Shown here: positions 27,277 to 38,457 of the stretch, one piece after another
Layout: the number at the start of each line of letters is the position of its first letter
How positions within the stretch are numbered: position 1 is the stretch's first letter
NCBI GenBank assembly: GCA_016710365.1
Contig: JADJVW010000009.1
Location: 124,001-188,000, forward strand
DNA: 64,000 bases
Reading direction: 5' to 3'
Source: Candidatus Caldilinea saccharophila
GTDB lineage: Bacteria > Chloroflexota > Anaerolineae > Caldilineales > Caldilineaceae
Made by a program: the position numbers and the translations under genes
The notes under the pieces: model-generated
What the model saw: the letters and a program-made list of their open reading frames with translations, nothing else
Told to the model about the DNA's origin: nothing
Database searches by the model: none

Positions 27277-27789
27277 CTAAACGGCCGTCTCCAGTTGCAG
27301 CGGCGTTCCATCCAACTGGCGCCAGGTGCGATTGAAGTACAACAAGGGACTGCGCTCTTCGGTCGCACCGGCCGCCACGACTTCACCGACGAAAATAGTG
27401 TGATCGCCGCCGTCATAAGCATGGCGCAGGCGGCAGTCCAGCCAACCAAGCACATCGGGCAGAATTGGCGCGCCGGTGACGCCACGTTGGAGTTCAATGT
27501 CGGCAAAGCGATCGGCGAGTTCCGGCGTCATGCCGGCAAAGCGCATTCCCCATTCCAGATGATCCGTCCCGAGGATGTTGACTGCAAAGACGCCGCTCTG
27601 TTCAATCACTTGGTGCGTATAAAGTTTGCGCGCAACGCAAATCAGAATTTGTGGAGGGGCCAGGCTGACGCTGGTCAGTGAACTTGCCGTGATGCCAACC
27701 GGGCGGCCGTCCATCTGCGTCGTCACCACCGTCACACCGGAAGTCCAATGCGCCAGTGCATCTTTGAACGATTGAACATCCATACTCAT
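27277..27789 (-). CDS. flavin reductase-like FMN-binding protein
   Basis: A 170-residue protein of the HpaC/DIM6 flavin reductase family. It has the GVTVVTTQMDGRPVGITASS strand-turn motif, SLAPPQILICVAR and FAVNILG, all conserved for FMN binding. Such proteins reduce free flavin for two-component monooxygenases or act as flavin-dependent reductases. No monooxygenase partner is adjacent. Start at ATG 27789, with GAGGAGA about 9 nt upstream. A second ATG follows two codons later. Confidence 0.88.
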   Translation of the reverse strand: MSMDVQSFKDALAHWTSGVTVVTTQMDGRPVGITASSLTSVSLAPPQILICVARKLYTHQVIEQSGVFAVNILGTDHLEWGMRFAGMTPELADRFADIELQRGVTGAPILPDVLGWLDCRLRHAYDGGDHTIFVGEVVAAGATEERSPLLYFNRTWRQLDGTPLQLETAV

Positions 27790-28095
27790 CGAGGATTCTC
27801 CTCACTGATAGGTTAAAAGAAAGATAGCTTGATGCAAGATACGCAAGTAGCAGCGGGCTTTACCCGCGATCATGCACGATAATGTACGGATTACTTGTTA
27901 TTCGTTACTCGCTACGCATCGTTTTCCAATCATTGTAAGCGTGGAGATGATTGTAGGAATGTAAGGACAACTCCGCAGCGTTTTTGCTTGCGGCGTGCAG
28001 CAGGTTGACAACCTGTGAGTCTGGATCGACAATGGGCGCCACGCTTGTGAATAAATGCACAGGCAAACCGTCTTCACCTGAATGGATATGTTTCA
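27790..28095. other. intergenic region without recognisable genes
   Basis: This sits between two divergent genes and is AT-richer than its surroundings. I see no RNA gene or strong promoter. A 63-codon minus frame (27905-28096) has no SD and no coding character. Confidence 0.5.
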
Positions 28096-28911
28096 ATGAA
28101 CCTGCACTTACACCGCTTTCGTTCGATCTCTATTTTGTTTTTTCTGCTTGCGATGGCGTTGCTGACTGGCGCCTGCCGTAATGAAGCGGCCGAGGCGTTT
28201 CCGACCAGCACGCCCATCGTAGCCTACACACCCTGGGCGAACCAGGGCGACGCTGTCCCGCCCGTCAACGCACAGGCTGACGCACAGGCGACGGCAACGA
28301 CCGAGCCACCCGCGCTCATCGGTTCGACTGCAACGGTTGAAACAACTGTTGCAGTCGAACCGTCTCCCATTGAGCTTCCTACTGAGCTTCCCACCGAGAC
28401 CATGACGCCGACCGCCGCCGCCATCCCAACGGACACGCCAGCCCCCACGATCGAGCCGACGGCCACGCCCGAACCGCTGGTTACGGCTGAACCGACGCTC
28501 ACCATTGCGCCCACCCCAGCACCCACCGAAGAGGCCGCAGAAACAGGCGCCGCGCCCTCAGCCCCAACCGGTGAAGACCTGCTGCCCGCGGCAGTCGCTG
28601 ACCTGCTGAAAACCGCCGACGCGGCCAACGGCGAACAACTGACAGTGGCAAATGGTTGCATCGCCTGTCATTCGCTGCAAGAAGGCGTGGTGATGGTCGG
28701 TCCATCCTGGCACAATATTGGCGCAGTGGCGGCGACGCGAGTGGCGGGCGAATCCGCCGCCGCGTATCTTTATCAAAGCATTACTGAGCCAAACGCCCAT
28801 GTGGTGGAAGGCTTTTTGCCCAATTTGATGCCAGCGACCTACCAGGATACCTTGGCGCCTGGACAAATTGCCGACATCATTGCCTACCTCCTGAGCCTCG
28901 GCGCAGAGTGA
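28096..28911 (+). CDS. cytochrome c lipoprotein with Pro/Thr-rich linker
   Basis: A 271-residue exported electron carrier. It has a lipoprotein signal with lipobox LTGAC (Cys27), then about 140 residues of Pro/Thr/Glu/Ala-rich linker. A class I cytochrome c domain follows: Cys188-x2-Cys191-His192 (CIACH) binds heme, and Met245 (NLMPAT) is the likely sixth ligand. The long linker would let the heme domain reach away from the membrane anchor. No oxidase or reductase genes are adjacent, so its partner is unknown. A hairpin terminator follows. Confidence 0.88.
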   Translation: MNLHLHRFRSISILFFLLAMALLTGACRNEAAEAFPTSTPIVAYTPWANQGDAVPPVNAQADAQATATTEPPALIGSTATVETTVAVEPSPIELPTELPTETMTPTAAAIPTDTPAPTIEPTATPEPLVTAEPTLTIAPTPAPTEEAAETGAAPSAPTGEDLLPAAVADLLKTADAANGEQLTVANGCIACHSLQEGVVMVGPSWHNIGAVAATRVAGESAAAYLYQSITEPNAHVVEGFLPNLMPATYQDTLAPGQIADIIAYLLSLGAE

Positions 28912-28939
28912 ATTACCGAGAAAATGTCGCACCCGCTGG

Positions 28940-28966
28940 ATTGCGGACGAGACGTCCGCAATTTGG
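28940..28966 (+). terminator. hairpin terminator after cytochrome c gene
   Basis: ATTGCGGACG (28940-28949), loop AGA and CGTCCGCAAT (28953-28962), followed by TTT. The stem is 10 perfect base pairs. Confidence 0.6.
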
Positions 28967-28982
28967 GCTGCTATCCTTGAAT

Positions 28983-29011
28983 TTGGTAAAATCAACGAAA
29001 CACACGATATT
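28983..29011 (+). promoter_or_regulatory. candidate promoter of the 29059 gene
   Basis: TTGGTA (28983-28988), a 17-nt spacer and GATATT (29006-29011). It lies just after the hairpin and before the small gene. Confidence 0.35.
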
Positions 29012-29058
29012 TTTGCAACCGGCGGTGAATGCACCACCCACAGGAGACTGACCACGCC

Positions 29059-29358
29059 ATGAAAGCGATGTTGTATCTTTTCGACAAAGAAGCGCCTGTT
29101 GCGATTCTGGACGAAGTCCAGCTTGTCACGCTCAACGATAATCATAAAGCCAGCCCATTGCAGCTCAACTTCAAGACGGCTAAATTCAACGCCGGCAAAA
29201 TTATGACCGAGATGCATCGCCATGAAAAGATGCAGATCCGCCTGGAAGATGGGCGCAGCGCCGATGTATTGTTGCAGCATTCCAGCTTGGACATGCAGGG
29301 CAACAGCGTTGGCGTGTTGCGTGTGCTTGGCGCCTTTGCCGAAGTCGCCCCTGCCTAG
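29059..29358 (+). CDS. small hypothetical protein
   Basis: A 99-residue soluble protein not recognised as a known family. The pattern of alternating hydrophobic residues and the segments DEVQLVTLNDN and DGRSADVLLQHSS suggest a small beta-rich domain. I start at ATG 29059, with AGGAG (29042-29046) upstream at a rather long 12-nt spacing. An in-frame ATG at 29029 precedes that SD. It is a single gene between two hairpin terminators. Confidence 0.6.
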   Translation: MKAMLYLFDKEAPVAILDEVQLVTLNDNHKASPLQLNFKTAKFNAGKIMTEMHRHEKMQIRLEDGRSADVLLQHSSLDMQGNSVGVLRVLGAFAEVAPA

Positions 29359-29421
29359 TGCTGGCTCTGCTCCTGTGCAGTGGGAACTGAAGTGTTGGTT
29401 TCTGACGTTTGTCAAAACGAC

Positions 29422-29450
29422 CAGCCAGCCTGTGCAGGCTGGCTGCTTTG
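29422..29450 (+). terminator. rho-independent terminator
   Basis: CAGCCAGCCT (29422-29431), loop GTGC and AGGCTGGCTG (29436-29445), followed by CTTTGTTTC. The stem is perfect over 10 bp. Confidence 0.8.
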
Positions 29451-29485
29451 TTTCAAGCAGCGTTCGTTTGTGAAACCGTAAAACT

Positions 29486-30028
29486 ATGCAATCGTCATTA
29501 TCCATACCTGAAGAAACTCAACCTGTTTCACCACCACCAACGCCCCCTGCACGCAAAACGTATTCACGTTTCTGGGTTGGCTTTGTCATCGGTTTTGGCA
29601 TCCTCTTGCTTGCCAGTTGCAGCGGCATTGGGATTGCACTTGGCCTGAATGCGGTAAGCCTGGCCGAGTTGCAAGGCAATGGCGTCGTGTGGACGCCGCC
29701 GCCTTACACGCCGGCGCCAACGCTACAGCCGGAGGCCGACGTGGCTACGGGAGCGGATGGCTCCGCGCGCTTTAGCGCGGAGCGACGCGTACGCAACCTC
29801 ACCAATAGCCGCGTCAATGTCCGCGCCACGCCAGGCTATCTCAGCAAGCAGGCGAGCGATGTGATCGGCGTTTTGGAGCCAGGCGCGGCCGTCACAATCC
29901 TGGGCGAGAGCCAGGGCGCCGACAATCTGGCATGGTGGCGCGTCCAGGCTACGCTGGCGGATGGGCGCACGGTTGAGGGCTGGGTGGCGGAGGCCACTGC
30001 ATCCGGCGTTCAGATCCTGGGCGAATAA
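29486..30028 (+). CDS. membrane-anchored SH3b-domain protein
   Basis: A 180-residue protein with a short Pro-rich cytoplasmic start, one membrane helix (about 29-52) and a Pro/Thr linker. The bacterial SH3-like domain spans about 100-178 (RVNVRATPGYLSKQASDVIG, then WWRVQATLADGRTVEGWV). SH3b domains usually bind cell-wall peptides or other surface ligands. It ends six bases before the helicase start, so the two may be cotranscribed, though no functional link is evident. Confidence 0.75.
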   Translation: MQSSLSIPEETQPVSPPPTPPARKTYSRFWVGFVIGFGILLLASCSGIGIALGLNAVSLAELQGNGVVWTPPPYTPAPTLQPEADVATGADGSARFSAERRVRNLTNSRVNVRATPGYLSKQASDVIGVLEPGAAVTILGESQGADNLAWWRVQATLADGRTVEGWVAEATASGVQILGE

Positions 30029-30034
30029 AATGTC

Positions 30035-32345
<2,311 letters not shown>

Positions 32346-32463
32346 CACAGCACAGGCGGCTACCATGAGCGGCGAAAGTTTTTGGCAACCCCAGAGATAA
32401 TCCGCAGTGCGGTGCAGATGACGCCGACTAGAGAAATGGCCGCCATAGGACCATCAGGCTACG

Positions 32464-34002
32464 ATGGCAGATCCGACAAGCACGCCACCCGAAGACGAAA
32501 TCAGCAGCGAATCGACCTCACTCGCTTTCCGTGCAGTGCGCGGCGGGCTGTGGGTGATGGCAGGCTCCTACTGGACGCTTGGCTTTGGCTTCGTCGCCAA
32601 CATCCTGCTGACGCGGCTGCTGACGCCGGAGGTCTACGGCGAGTTTGCGCTGGCGGTCTTCTTCTACACACTTTTTCAACTGCGCCAGAAGGTGGGACTC
32701 AACTTTGCCTTTGCGCAGCAGGAGCGTATCACCGGCCGGGCATTAGGCACCTACTTTTGGCTCGATGCACTGCTGGGGGTCGGCGGGTTGTTGATCGCGC
32801 TGATCGCGGCGCCGGTGCTGCTCTGGCTGGGCTACGCGCCAGCGATCGCAGGCATTATGTTGGTGCTGGCCGTGATCTCGGTGGGCGAGTCGTTGCTGGG
32901 GGTCTTCTCGGCGACATTGGAGCGCGATCTGCGTTTCAAGCCGGGCAGCCTGATCGGCAGTGTGGCGCTGACGTTTTCCTACATTCCTGCCTTCTGGCTG
33001 GCCCTGATCGGCCGCGGAGAGTTGAGTCTCGTCGCACAGATCGTGACCTTTTCGTTAGGCAGCCTGAGCTTGTTCGCCCTCTACGCCTGGCGACGTATGC
33101 GTTCGCTACGGCAGATGCGTTGGCGCTTTGATCGCCAGCTTGCCGTCGAGTATCTGCGCTTTGGCGGGCTGGCGGGGGCAGGCAACTTTGCGGCTTCGCT
33201 GGCACAGCAGACGGATAATTTCCTGGTGGGCACCTTTGCCGGCACTGCACCGCTCGGTTATTATGACCGCGCCTACCGCACCATGCAGTGGCCGAGCCTG
33301 CTGCTCAACGCGCTGCTCTCGCGTTCGGCGCTCTTCACCTATGCACGCCTGAAAGATGATACGGAGCGGCTGCAGCGCACTGTCGCCATGCTCATCTGGC
33401 TGTCGATCAGCGTGACCATGCCAATCGCATTGGGGCTGCTGCTCGCTGCGCCGGATCTGGTGCTGCTACTCTACGGCGAACGCTGGCTGCCCGCAGTGCC
33501 GATCCTGCGCATCATGTTTCTGGCTGCGGTGCTGCGCCCGCTGTGGGACAACGCCAACGCGCTCTTTGTGGGCGGCGGACGGCCGAGGGCTGCGTTGGTG
33601 ATCAGCGGGGTGCAACTCGTGGGGGTGCTGGTGCTCGGTGCGCTCTTCGGCAGTTGGCTGGGCGTGGAAGGCGTCGCCCTGGCGGTTGGCGTCGCCTATG
33701 TCGTCTCGTTGATCGTCGCGCTGCGCCTGCTAACTGGCAGCATCAACGTGTCGCTCTGGTCGCAGCTCGGCGCGCCGGCGCTGGCTGCGGCGGCCGTTGT
33801 GGCAGTTTACGTGCTTATCAACCGGCTTCTCCCGCTCAACGATGCGGCGCTGGCAGTGCGCGTGGCAGGAAAGGCGCTCTTTGCCGTGATCGGCTACTAT
33901 GCAATCAGTTTTCTGCTGCAGCCCGGTGAAACGCGCAATCGCGTCAGCTATCTACGCCGGCTGGTGCTGGCGCAGCGCCTACCAGCGACGCAACCGAGTT
34001 AA
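32464..34002 (+). CDS. polysaccharide flippase, MOP/Wzx-like
   Basis: A 512-residue membrane protein with about twelve to fourteen hydrophobic segments and the N-terminal signature of oligosaccharide flippases (GGLWVMAGSYWTLGFGFVAN, then LLTRLLTPEVYGEFALA). These proteins move lipid-linked glycans across the membrane. It opens the surface glycan locus, which runs to 48.3 kb on the same strand. The next gene starts 11 bp later. The translation start at ATG 32464 is the first that fits the family. Confidence 0.87.
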   Translation: MADPTSTPPEDEISSESTSLAFRAVRGGLWVMAGSYWTLGFGFVANILLTRLLTPEVYGEFALAVFFYTLFQLRQKVGLNFAFAQQERITGRALGTYFWLDALLGVGGLLIALIAAPVLLWLGYAPAIAGIMLVLAVISVGESLLGVFSATLERDLRFKPGSLIGSVALTFSYIPAFWLALIGRGELSLVAQIVTFSLGSLSLFALYAWRRMRSLRQMRWRFDRQLAVEYLRFGGLAGAGNFAASLAQQTDNFLVGTFAGTAPLGYYDRAYRTMQWPSLLLNALLSRSALFTYARLKDDTERLQRTVAMLIWLSISVTMPIALGLLLAAPDLVLLLYGERWLPAVPILRIMFLAAVLRPLWDNANALFVGGGRPRAALVISGVQLVGVLVLGALFGSWLGVEGVALAVGVAYVVSLIVALRLLTGSINVSLWSQLGAPALAAAAVVAVYVLINRLLPLNDAALAVRVAGKALFAVIGYYAISFLLQPGETRNRVSYLRRLVLAQRLPATQPS

Positions 34003-34012
34003 TGGAGTTTGT

Positions 34013-34921
34013 ATGATTCAGCGTACTCTACAGAAACAACTGCGTGCCCTTGGGTTACGCTTTCCACAGTTGAAAACATATTCTGGCAGGCTTGGTCTGG
34101 GTCGTCTGCTCGCCAAAGCCACACCCTCTGTACAGATTCTGGTGGATCGCACCGTCCGGATTGAACTCGATCTGCGCATTCCAATGCACCGTTTTTTGTA
34201 TTATCACGTGGATCTTTCAGCCGCGCCTGAAGTTCTGCTCATGCGCCAGCTTTTGAGCGCCAAGGATGTGGTGGTCGATGTTGGCGCAAATATCGGGTAT
34301 TTTTCGCTGGTTGCAGCCAAATATGCTGGCCGTGTTTTTGCAATCGAGGCCAGCCCTTCGACCTGCGCAAAACTCGAGTGTAATCTGGCCTTAAATCCCG
34401 AGCTTGCCCAGCGCATCCAATACCATTGTGTTGGCTTGACCGCAGAAGAAGGCAACGCAGTTCTGTATAACTCGCTGGCTCAACCTGATCTTGCATCGCT
34501 GCAGCCGCTGACCTGCGCTGATACTTATACAGAGATGATTCGTGTGACAACGCTGGATGCGCTGCTGGATAAGGAGCGTTTTTCCTTTCTCAAGCTAGAT
34601 GTAGAGGGCGGAGAGTGGGCGGTGCTACAGGGAGCGGCTAAGCACCTTGAACATGATAGGCCAATTGTGCTGGTGGAATTGATCGAGTCGTTTCAGGCGC
34701 GAGCCGGCTCTTCCTGCCAGATAATTGTCGACCACTTGCAGCAGCTTCATTATTCGGCCTGGCTCATCACTAGCAGCCTGGAAGGACAGCCAGACATAAA
34801 GATAGAGCCGCTTGATCTGGCGCTGCTCTCCCCGGATGCCGCAAATAATGTTTTATTTGTACCCGATGAAAAGCATGATCAAGTATTCAGCAGGCTAAAT
34901 TACCGTTCCATTCCAAGCTAG
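34013..34921 (+). CDS. FkbM-family methyltransferase
   Basis: A 302-residue SAM-dependent methyltransferase of the FkbM type, often used to O-methylate glycans. The SAM motif is DVGANIG (89-95), the acidic end of strand 2 is in FAIEASP, and the family motif LKLDVEGGEW is present. The open frame starts at 33899 inside the flippase gene. ATG 34013 has GGAG (34004-34007) before it and the right N-terminus. The gene is slightly AT-richer than its neighbours, as is the next one, hinting at separate acquisition. Confidence 0.86.
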   Translation: MIQRTLQKQLRALGLRFPQLKTYSGRLGLGRLLAKATPSVQILVDRTVRIELDLRIPMHRFLYYHVDLSAAPEVLLMRQLLSAKDVVVDVGANIGYFSLVAAKYAGRVFAIEASPSTCAKLECNLALNPELAQRIQYHCVGLTAEEGNAVLYNSLAQPDLASLQPLTCADTYTEMIRVTTLDALLDKERFSFLKLDVEGGEWAVLQGAAKHLEHDRPIVLVELIESFQARAGSSCQIIVDHLQQLHYSAWLITSSLEGQPDIKIEPLDLALLSPDAANNVLFVPDEKHDQVFSRLNYRSIPS

Positions 34922-34981
34922 GCCAGGCTATGCCAATTTTGGATAAAGCACAGAAGCAGTGAATTCAACGGCACTCCTTTG

Positions 34982-35767
34982 ATGAGCCGAAGGTGGATGA
35001 TGGCGACATTAAGTGTCATTGTGCTGACCTTAAACGAAGATCGCAACATTGAAGCGTGCCTGCGCAGCGTTTCATGGGCAGATGAGGTACTCGTTGTAGA
35101 TTCTGGCAGCAGCGACGCAACCTGCACCATCGCGCAGAAGTACGCGACAAAGGTTGTCTCCCGCCCTTGGGATGGATATTCCTCCCAAAAAAACTACGCC
35201 GCTTCCCTCTCCTCATCTGACTGGATCCTGAGCTTGGATGCCGACGAACGTGTTTCACCTGAACTGCAAAAAGAACTTCAGAAGTTTTTGGCTGCGGACA
35301 CCGTAGACAATCCGACGATGGCCCACCGGATTCCAATCCGTGACTGGATGTTTGGGAAATTTGTCAGCTATGGCTCCTGGCCTCATCAAAAGCACATTCG
35401 GCTTTATCGGCGCGGCAAAGCAACGTGGTCAGGCGTGGTTCATGAAGGGCCTGTTGTTGACGGTCCGGTTGGCTACTTGTCACAACCACTGCTTCACTAT
35501 TCGCACATCAGCGTCAGCCATTTCATTGACAAGCTCAACCGTTACACAGAGATAGAAGCGAGTGAGATGTTCGCACAGGGCAAGCAAGCCAGCCTGCCCG
35601 CAGCGTTCTTTGGCGCGCTGCGGGCGTTTCTCGGCCAGTACGTGCGGCTGCAGGGCTTCCGCGATGGCGGCCACGGTTTGATCCTGGCTGTGATGATGGC
35701 GATGTACTTTTTCACTACGCGCGTTAAACTCTGGAGCCTCTGGTACATGAAAGAACATGCCGGATGA
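34982..35767 (+). CDS. glycosyltransferase family 2, WaaE/KdtX-like
   Basis: A 261-residue GT-A fold transferase. The N-terminal strand is LSVIVLTLNED, the nucleotide-binding DSGSSD follows, and the catalytic SLDADE is the metal-binding DxD. The later SWPHQKHIRLYRR and VHEGPV segments match LPS-core-type GT2 enzymes such as WaaE. A C-terminal hydrophobic stretch may bind the membrane. The start is ambiguous among TTG 34979, ATG 34982, ATG 34997 and ATG 35000, none with a clearly placed SD. The stop overlaps a following ATG (ATGA at 35764), so the next frame was once coupled. Confidence 0.85.
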   Translation: MSRRWMMATLSVIVLTLNEDRNIEACLRSVSWADEVLVVDSGSSDATCTIAQKYATKVVSRPWDGYSSQKNYAASLSSSDWILSLDADERVSPELQKELQKFLAADTVDNPTMAHRIPIRDWMFGKFVSYGSWPHQKHIRLYRRGKATWSGVVHEGPVVDGPVGYLSQPLLHYSHISVSHFIDKLNRYTEIEASEMFAQGKQASLPAAFFGALRAFLGQYVRLQGFRDGGHGLILAVMMAMYFFTTRVKLWSLWYMKEHAG

Positions 35768-35997
35768 TGATGCAGCCCATTCCCTGCCTGATCTGCGCGG
35801 GGGCCGCGTGGCGCCGCCTTTACGACCCGCTGATTCAGCGTCGCGCGTGCGATCTGGTGGCGACCGACTGCCAAGCCCTCTCAAAGATGCGGCGCTGCAT
35901 ACTCTCAGCACACTCGCCAACCGGACCAAGCGCAACGGTAGCCTGCTGGCTATCACTCTCAAAGCATGAGCAACTTCGCAAATGGTCGCTGAGTTAA
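35764..35997 (+). pseudogene. remnant of a zinc-motif methyltransferase-like gene
   Basis: A 77-codon frame starting in an ATGA overlap with the upstream glycosyltransferase. It begins with PCLICAGAAWRRLYD, resembling the CxxC start of SAM methyltransferases found in glycan loci, and then loses any family match. The next glycosyltransferase begins inside it at 35982. I read it as the 5' stub left by a deletion. It could instead be a short real peptide. Confidence 0.35.
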
Positions 35998-36884
35998 GTA
36001 TCTGCATTGTAAATCATCGCACACCGCAGCTTGCGGCACGCTGTCTGCACTCGATTCGGCGCACGTATGATCCCGCGGCTGTCGAGCTACTGCTGCTCAA
36101 CAACACGCCGGATGGCGTCGTTGCTGAACAGAGCCTCGCCGACTTTCCGCAATATCGGCTGCTGCAGAACGACCGTCCACTCGGCTTTGCTGCCAATCAG
36201 AACCGACTGCTGCGCTTTGCCACCGGCCGCTACTGGCTGCCGCTCAACTCTGACACCGAGATCACGCCTGGTGCGCTGGCCGAACTGGTTCGTTTTATGG
36301 ACACGCATCCAGACTGCGCGATCACTGGGCCGCGGCTGGTGCATCCCGATGGATCGTTGCAGCCGTCGATGCGCGACTTTCCCACGGCGCTGACTCACTT
36401 CCTGGAGGCATCGGGGCTATGGCGGATGCTGCCAGCCACCGGCTGGGTTGGTCGTCGCTTTGCGCTACGCGCGTCGCACGATCAGGTGCGAGCGGTCGAT
36501 TGGCTGACCGGCGCCTGCTTGATCGTACGACCCGAGGCGGCGCGGCAGGCTGGTCTCTACGACGAGGTCAGCTTTATCGGCATGTACGGCGAAGACCTGG
36601 AATGGTGCTGGCGGCTGCGGCTGGCTGGCTGGCAGATCTACTTCGACCCGGCCGCAATCGTCATGCACGCCGAAAGCGCCAGTCCACTTGGAGATCGCAC
36701 CATGCGCATGTTCGAAGGCTTCTACACCTTCTGCCGGCTCCACTACACGCAGGCGCAGCAGATCGCGATCCGTGCTGCGACTGTCGCTGCACTGGCGCCG
36801 CGCTGGCTTTTCACGCTTGACCACCGGCGCCGGCGCCGTTACGCTCAGTTGATGCGCCTGCCCATCGGAGGAGAATCACCATGA
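35982..36884 (+). CDS. glycosyltransferase family 2, rhamnosyltransferase-like
   Basis: A 300-residue GT2 enzyme. The first strand is LSICIVNHRTPQLAARCL, the metal site is NSDTE in WLPLNSDTEITPG, and the acceptor-region motif GEDLEWCWR is conserved in the family. The LQPSMRDFPT segment is typical of bacterial rhamnosyl-type GT2 proteins in surface glycan loci. It starts the tightly overlapped gene chain that runs to 40987. Its stop and the next ATG share ATGA at 36881-36884. The start ATG 35982 has no clear SD and lies in the degraded frame before it. Confidence 0.87.
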   Translation: MVAELSICIVNHRTPQLAARCLHSIRRTYDPAAVELLLLNNTPDGVVAEQSLADFPQYRLLQNDRPLGFAANQNRLLRFATGRYWLPLNSDTEITPGALAELVRFMDTHPDCAITGPRLVHPDGSLQPSMRDFPTALTHFLEASGLWRMLPATGWVGRRFALRASHDQVRAVDWLTGACLIVRPEAARQAGLYDEVSFIGMYGEDLEWCWRLRLAGWQIYFDPAAIVMHAESASPLGDRTMRMFEGFYTFCRLHYTQAQQIAIRAATVAALAPRWLFTLDHRRRRRYAQLMRLPIGGESP

Positions 36885-37552
36885 CGAACAGCTCAACCGC
36901 TCGGATCTACGGCGGCGAGTTCGCCCCGCACAACCGCAACAATCCGCGTACGATTATCGCCGGCTGGGTCAACCCTGGCAGCCGCGTGCTGGAAGTCGGC
37001 CCCGGCAATGGCGTGATCGGCGCACACCTGCGCAGTGCCAGGCAGTGCCATGTCGTCGGCGTGGAGTTCGTGCCCGAAGCCGCCGCAGTGGCCGCCAGCA
37101 GCTTCGACGCCATGATCGTCGGCAGCATTGAAGATCCAGCCATTCTGCAGCGCGCGGCGGCGAGCGCGCCTTACGACGCCATCATCTTTGCCGATGTGCT
37201 GGAGCATCTGGTCGACCCGTGGCAGGTGCTGCGCCAGATGCGCCCGCTGCTGGCCGGCAACGGTCACGTGTTGCTCTCGGCGCCCAACATCGCGCACTGG
37301 AGCGCGCGCTTCAATCTGCTCTTTGGCCGCTTTGACTACACCGACGGCTATCTCATGGATCGCACGCATCTGCGTTGGTTCACCTGGCGCAGCGCCCGCG
37401 CCATGGCCACGACCTGCGGCTACACCGTCAGCGACGCGGCAACGGTCTTCAAGCCGCGCTTTGCGCGCTTCTGGCGTACGTTTAACGGCTTTCAGATTGT
37501 GCTGCGGCTGACGCCAGTAAATACAGCGGCTTCATCATCTGGACAACCATGA
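36881..37552 (+). CDS. class I SAM-dependent methyltransferase
   Basis: A 223-residue methyltransferase of the Methyltransf_11/23 type. SAM motif I is VLEVGPGNGVIG, the acidic residue after strand 2 is in VGVEFVPEAA, and motif IV is IIFADVLEHLVDPW. It probably methylates a sugar or a terminal glycan residue, given its place between two GT2 genes. It overlaps both neighbours by ATGA, which implies translational coupling. Confidence 0.86.
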   Translation: MTNSSTARIYGGEFAPHNRNNPRTIIAGWVNPGSRVLEVGPGNGVIGAHLRSARQCHVVGVEFVPEAAAVAASSFDAMIVGSIEDPAILQRAAASAPYDAIIFADVLEHLVDPWQVLRQMRPLLAGNGHVLLSAPNIAHWSARFNLLFGRFDYTDGYLMDRTHLRWFTWRSARAMATTCGYTVSDAATVFKPRFARFWRTFNGFQIVLRLTPVNTAASSSGQP

Positions 37553-38457
37553 TCGATCTCTCCGTCATCATCCTCACCCACAACACCTGCGACCTGACGC
37601 GCCGCTGTCTGCGTTCGCTGGCGGCTGCGCCGGCCGCACCGTACAGCAGCGAAGTGATCGTGGTTGACAACGCCTCCACCGACGACACTATCGCAATGGT
37701 GGCGCAGGAGTTTCCGACGGTGCGGGTCATTGCCAACGACGCCAACGAGGGCTTTGCGCGCGGCAACAACATCGGCCTTGCCGCTGCCGCCGGGCGTTAC
37801 CTGCTGTTGCTCAACTCCGACACGGAGGTGCTGCCAGGAGCGCTGGCTGCACTGGTGCATTTCATGGATACGCATCGCGGCGCCGGCGGCGCCGGCCCGA
37901 TGTTGCTCAACACCGATGGTTCGCTGCAGCCGTCGGGGCGCAATCTGCCGACGCCGCTCAGCGTCCTTGTCGACACGACCAAGATTTTCCGGCTCTGGAA
38001 GCGCGATCTCTACCGCGACCTGCGGCGCGATTACAGCCAAGTGGTCAGGGTGGGCGAAATTTCCGGCGCGGCGCTGCTGGTGCGCCGGGAGTGTTATCAT
38101 CAGGTCGGCGGGCTGGATCCGGCCTTTTTTGCCTATTACGAGGATGTGGACTGGTGCAAGCGCATCGGCGATGCCGGCTGGGAGATCTACTATGTGCCGG
38201 CGGCGCAGGTGGCCCATCTCTGGCAGGGCACCAGCCGGCAGGTGTCGCAGCGCGCCTATCAAGCCGGCCAGGAGAGCCTGCGTTACTACTTCCACAAACA
38301 TCACGGGCCGCCTAAGTTGTTCGCTGTCAGCGCTATGCTGGCCGGCAAGGAGCTGCTGCGCGTGGTCGGTTCGCTGCTGCGCCGCGACCGCGCCGAGTTC
38401 GCTTTTCATATCCATATGCTCGCGGCACTTTTTGTGCCGCCGGGGGCTGCACGATGA
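37549..38457 (+). CDS. glycosyltransferase family 2
   Basis: A 302-residue GT2 enzyme, closely similar in plan to the one at 35982: SVIILTHNTCDLTRRCL, then NASTDD, LLNSDTEVLPG and the acceptor motif YEDVDWCKR. The two may be an old duplication with different acceptors. It overlaps the upstream methyltransferase and downstream GT4 genes by ATGA. Confidence 0.88.
   Translation: MIDLSVIILTHNTCDLTRRCLRSLAAAPAAPYSSEVIVVDNASTDDTIAMVAQEFPTVRVIANDANEGFARGNNIGLAAAAGRYLLLLNSDTEVLPGALAALVHFMDTHRGAGGAGPMLLNTDGSLQPSGRNLPTPLSVLVDTTKIFRLWKRDLYRDLRRDYSQVVRVGEISGAALLVRRECYHQVGGLDPAFFAYYEDVDWCKRIGDAGWEIYYVPAAQVAHLWQGTSRQVSQRAYQAGQESLRYYFHKHHGPPKLFAVSAMLAGKELLRVVGSLLRRDRAEFAFHIHMLAALFVPPGAAR

Noticed and set aside
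27905..28096. Minus-strand frame of 63 codons before the cytochrome c gene
   Set aside because: No SD and no coding character, in an AT-rich spacer.
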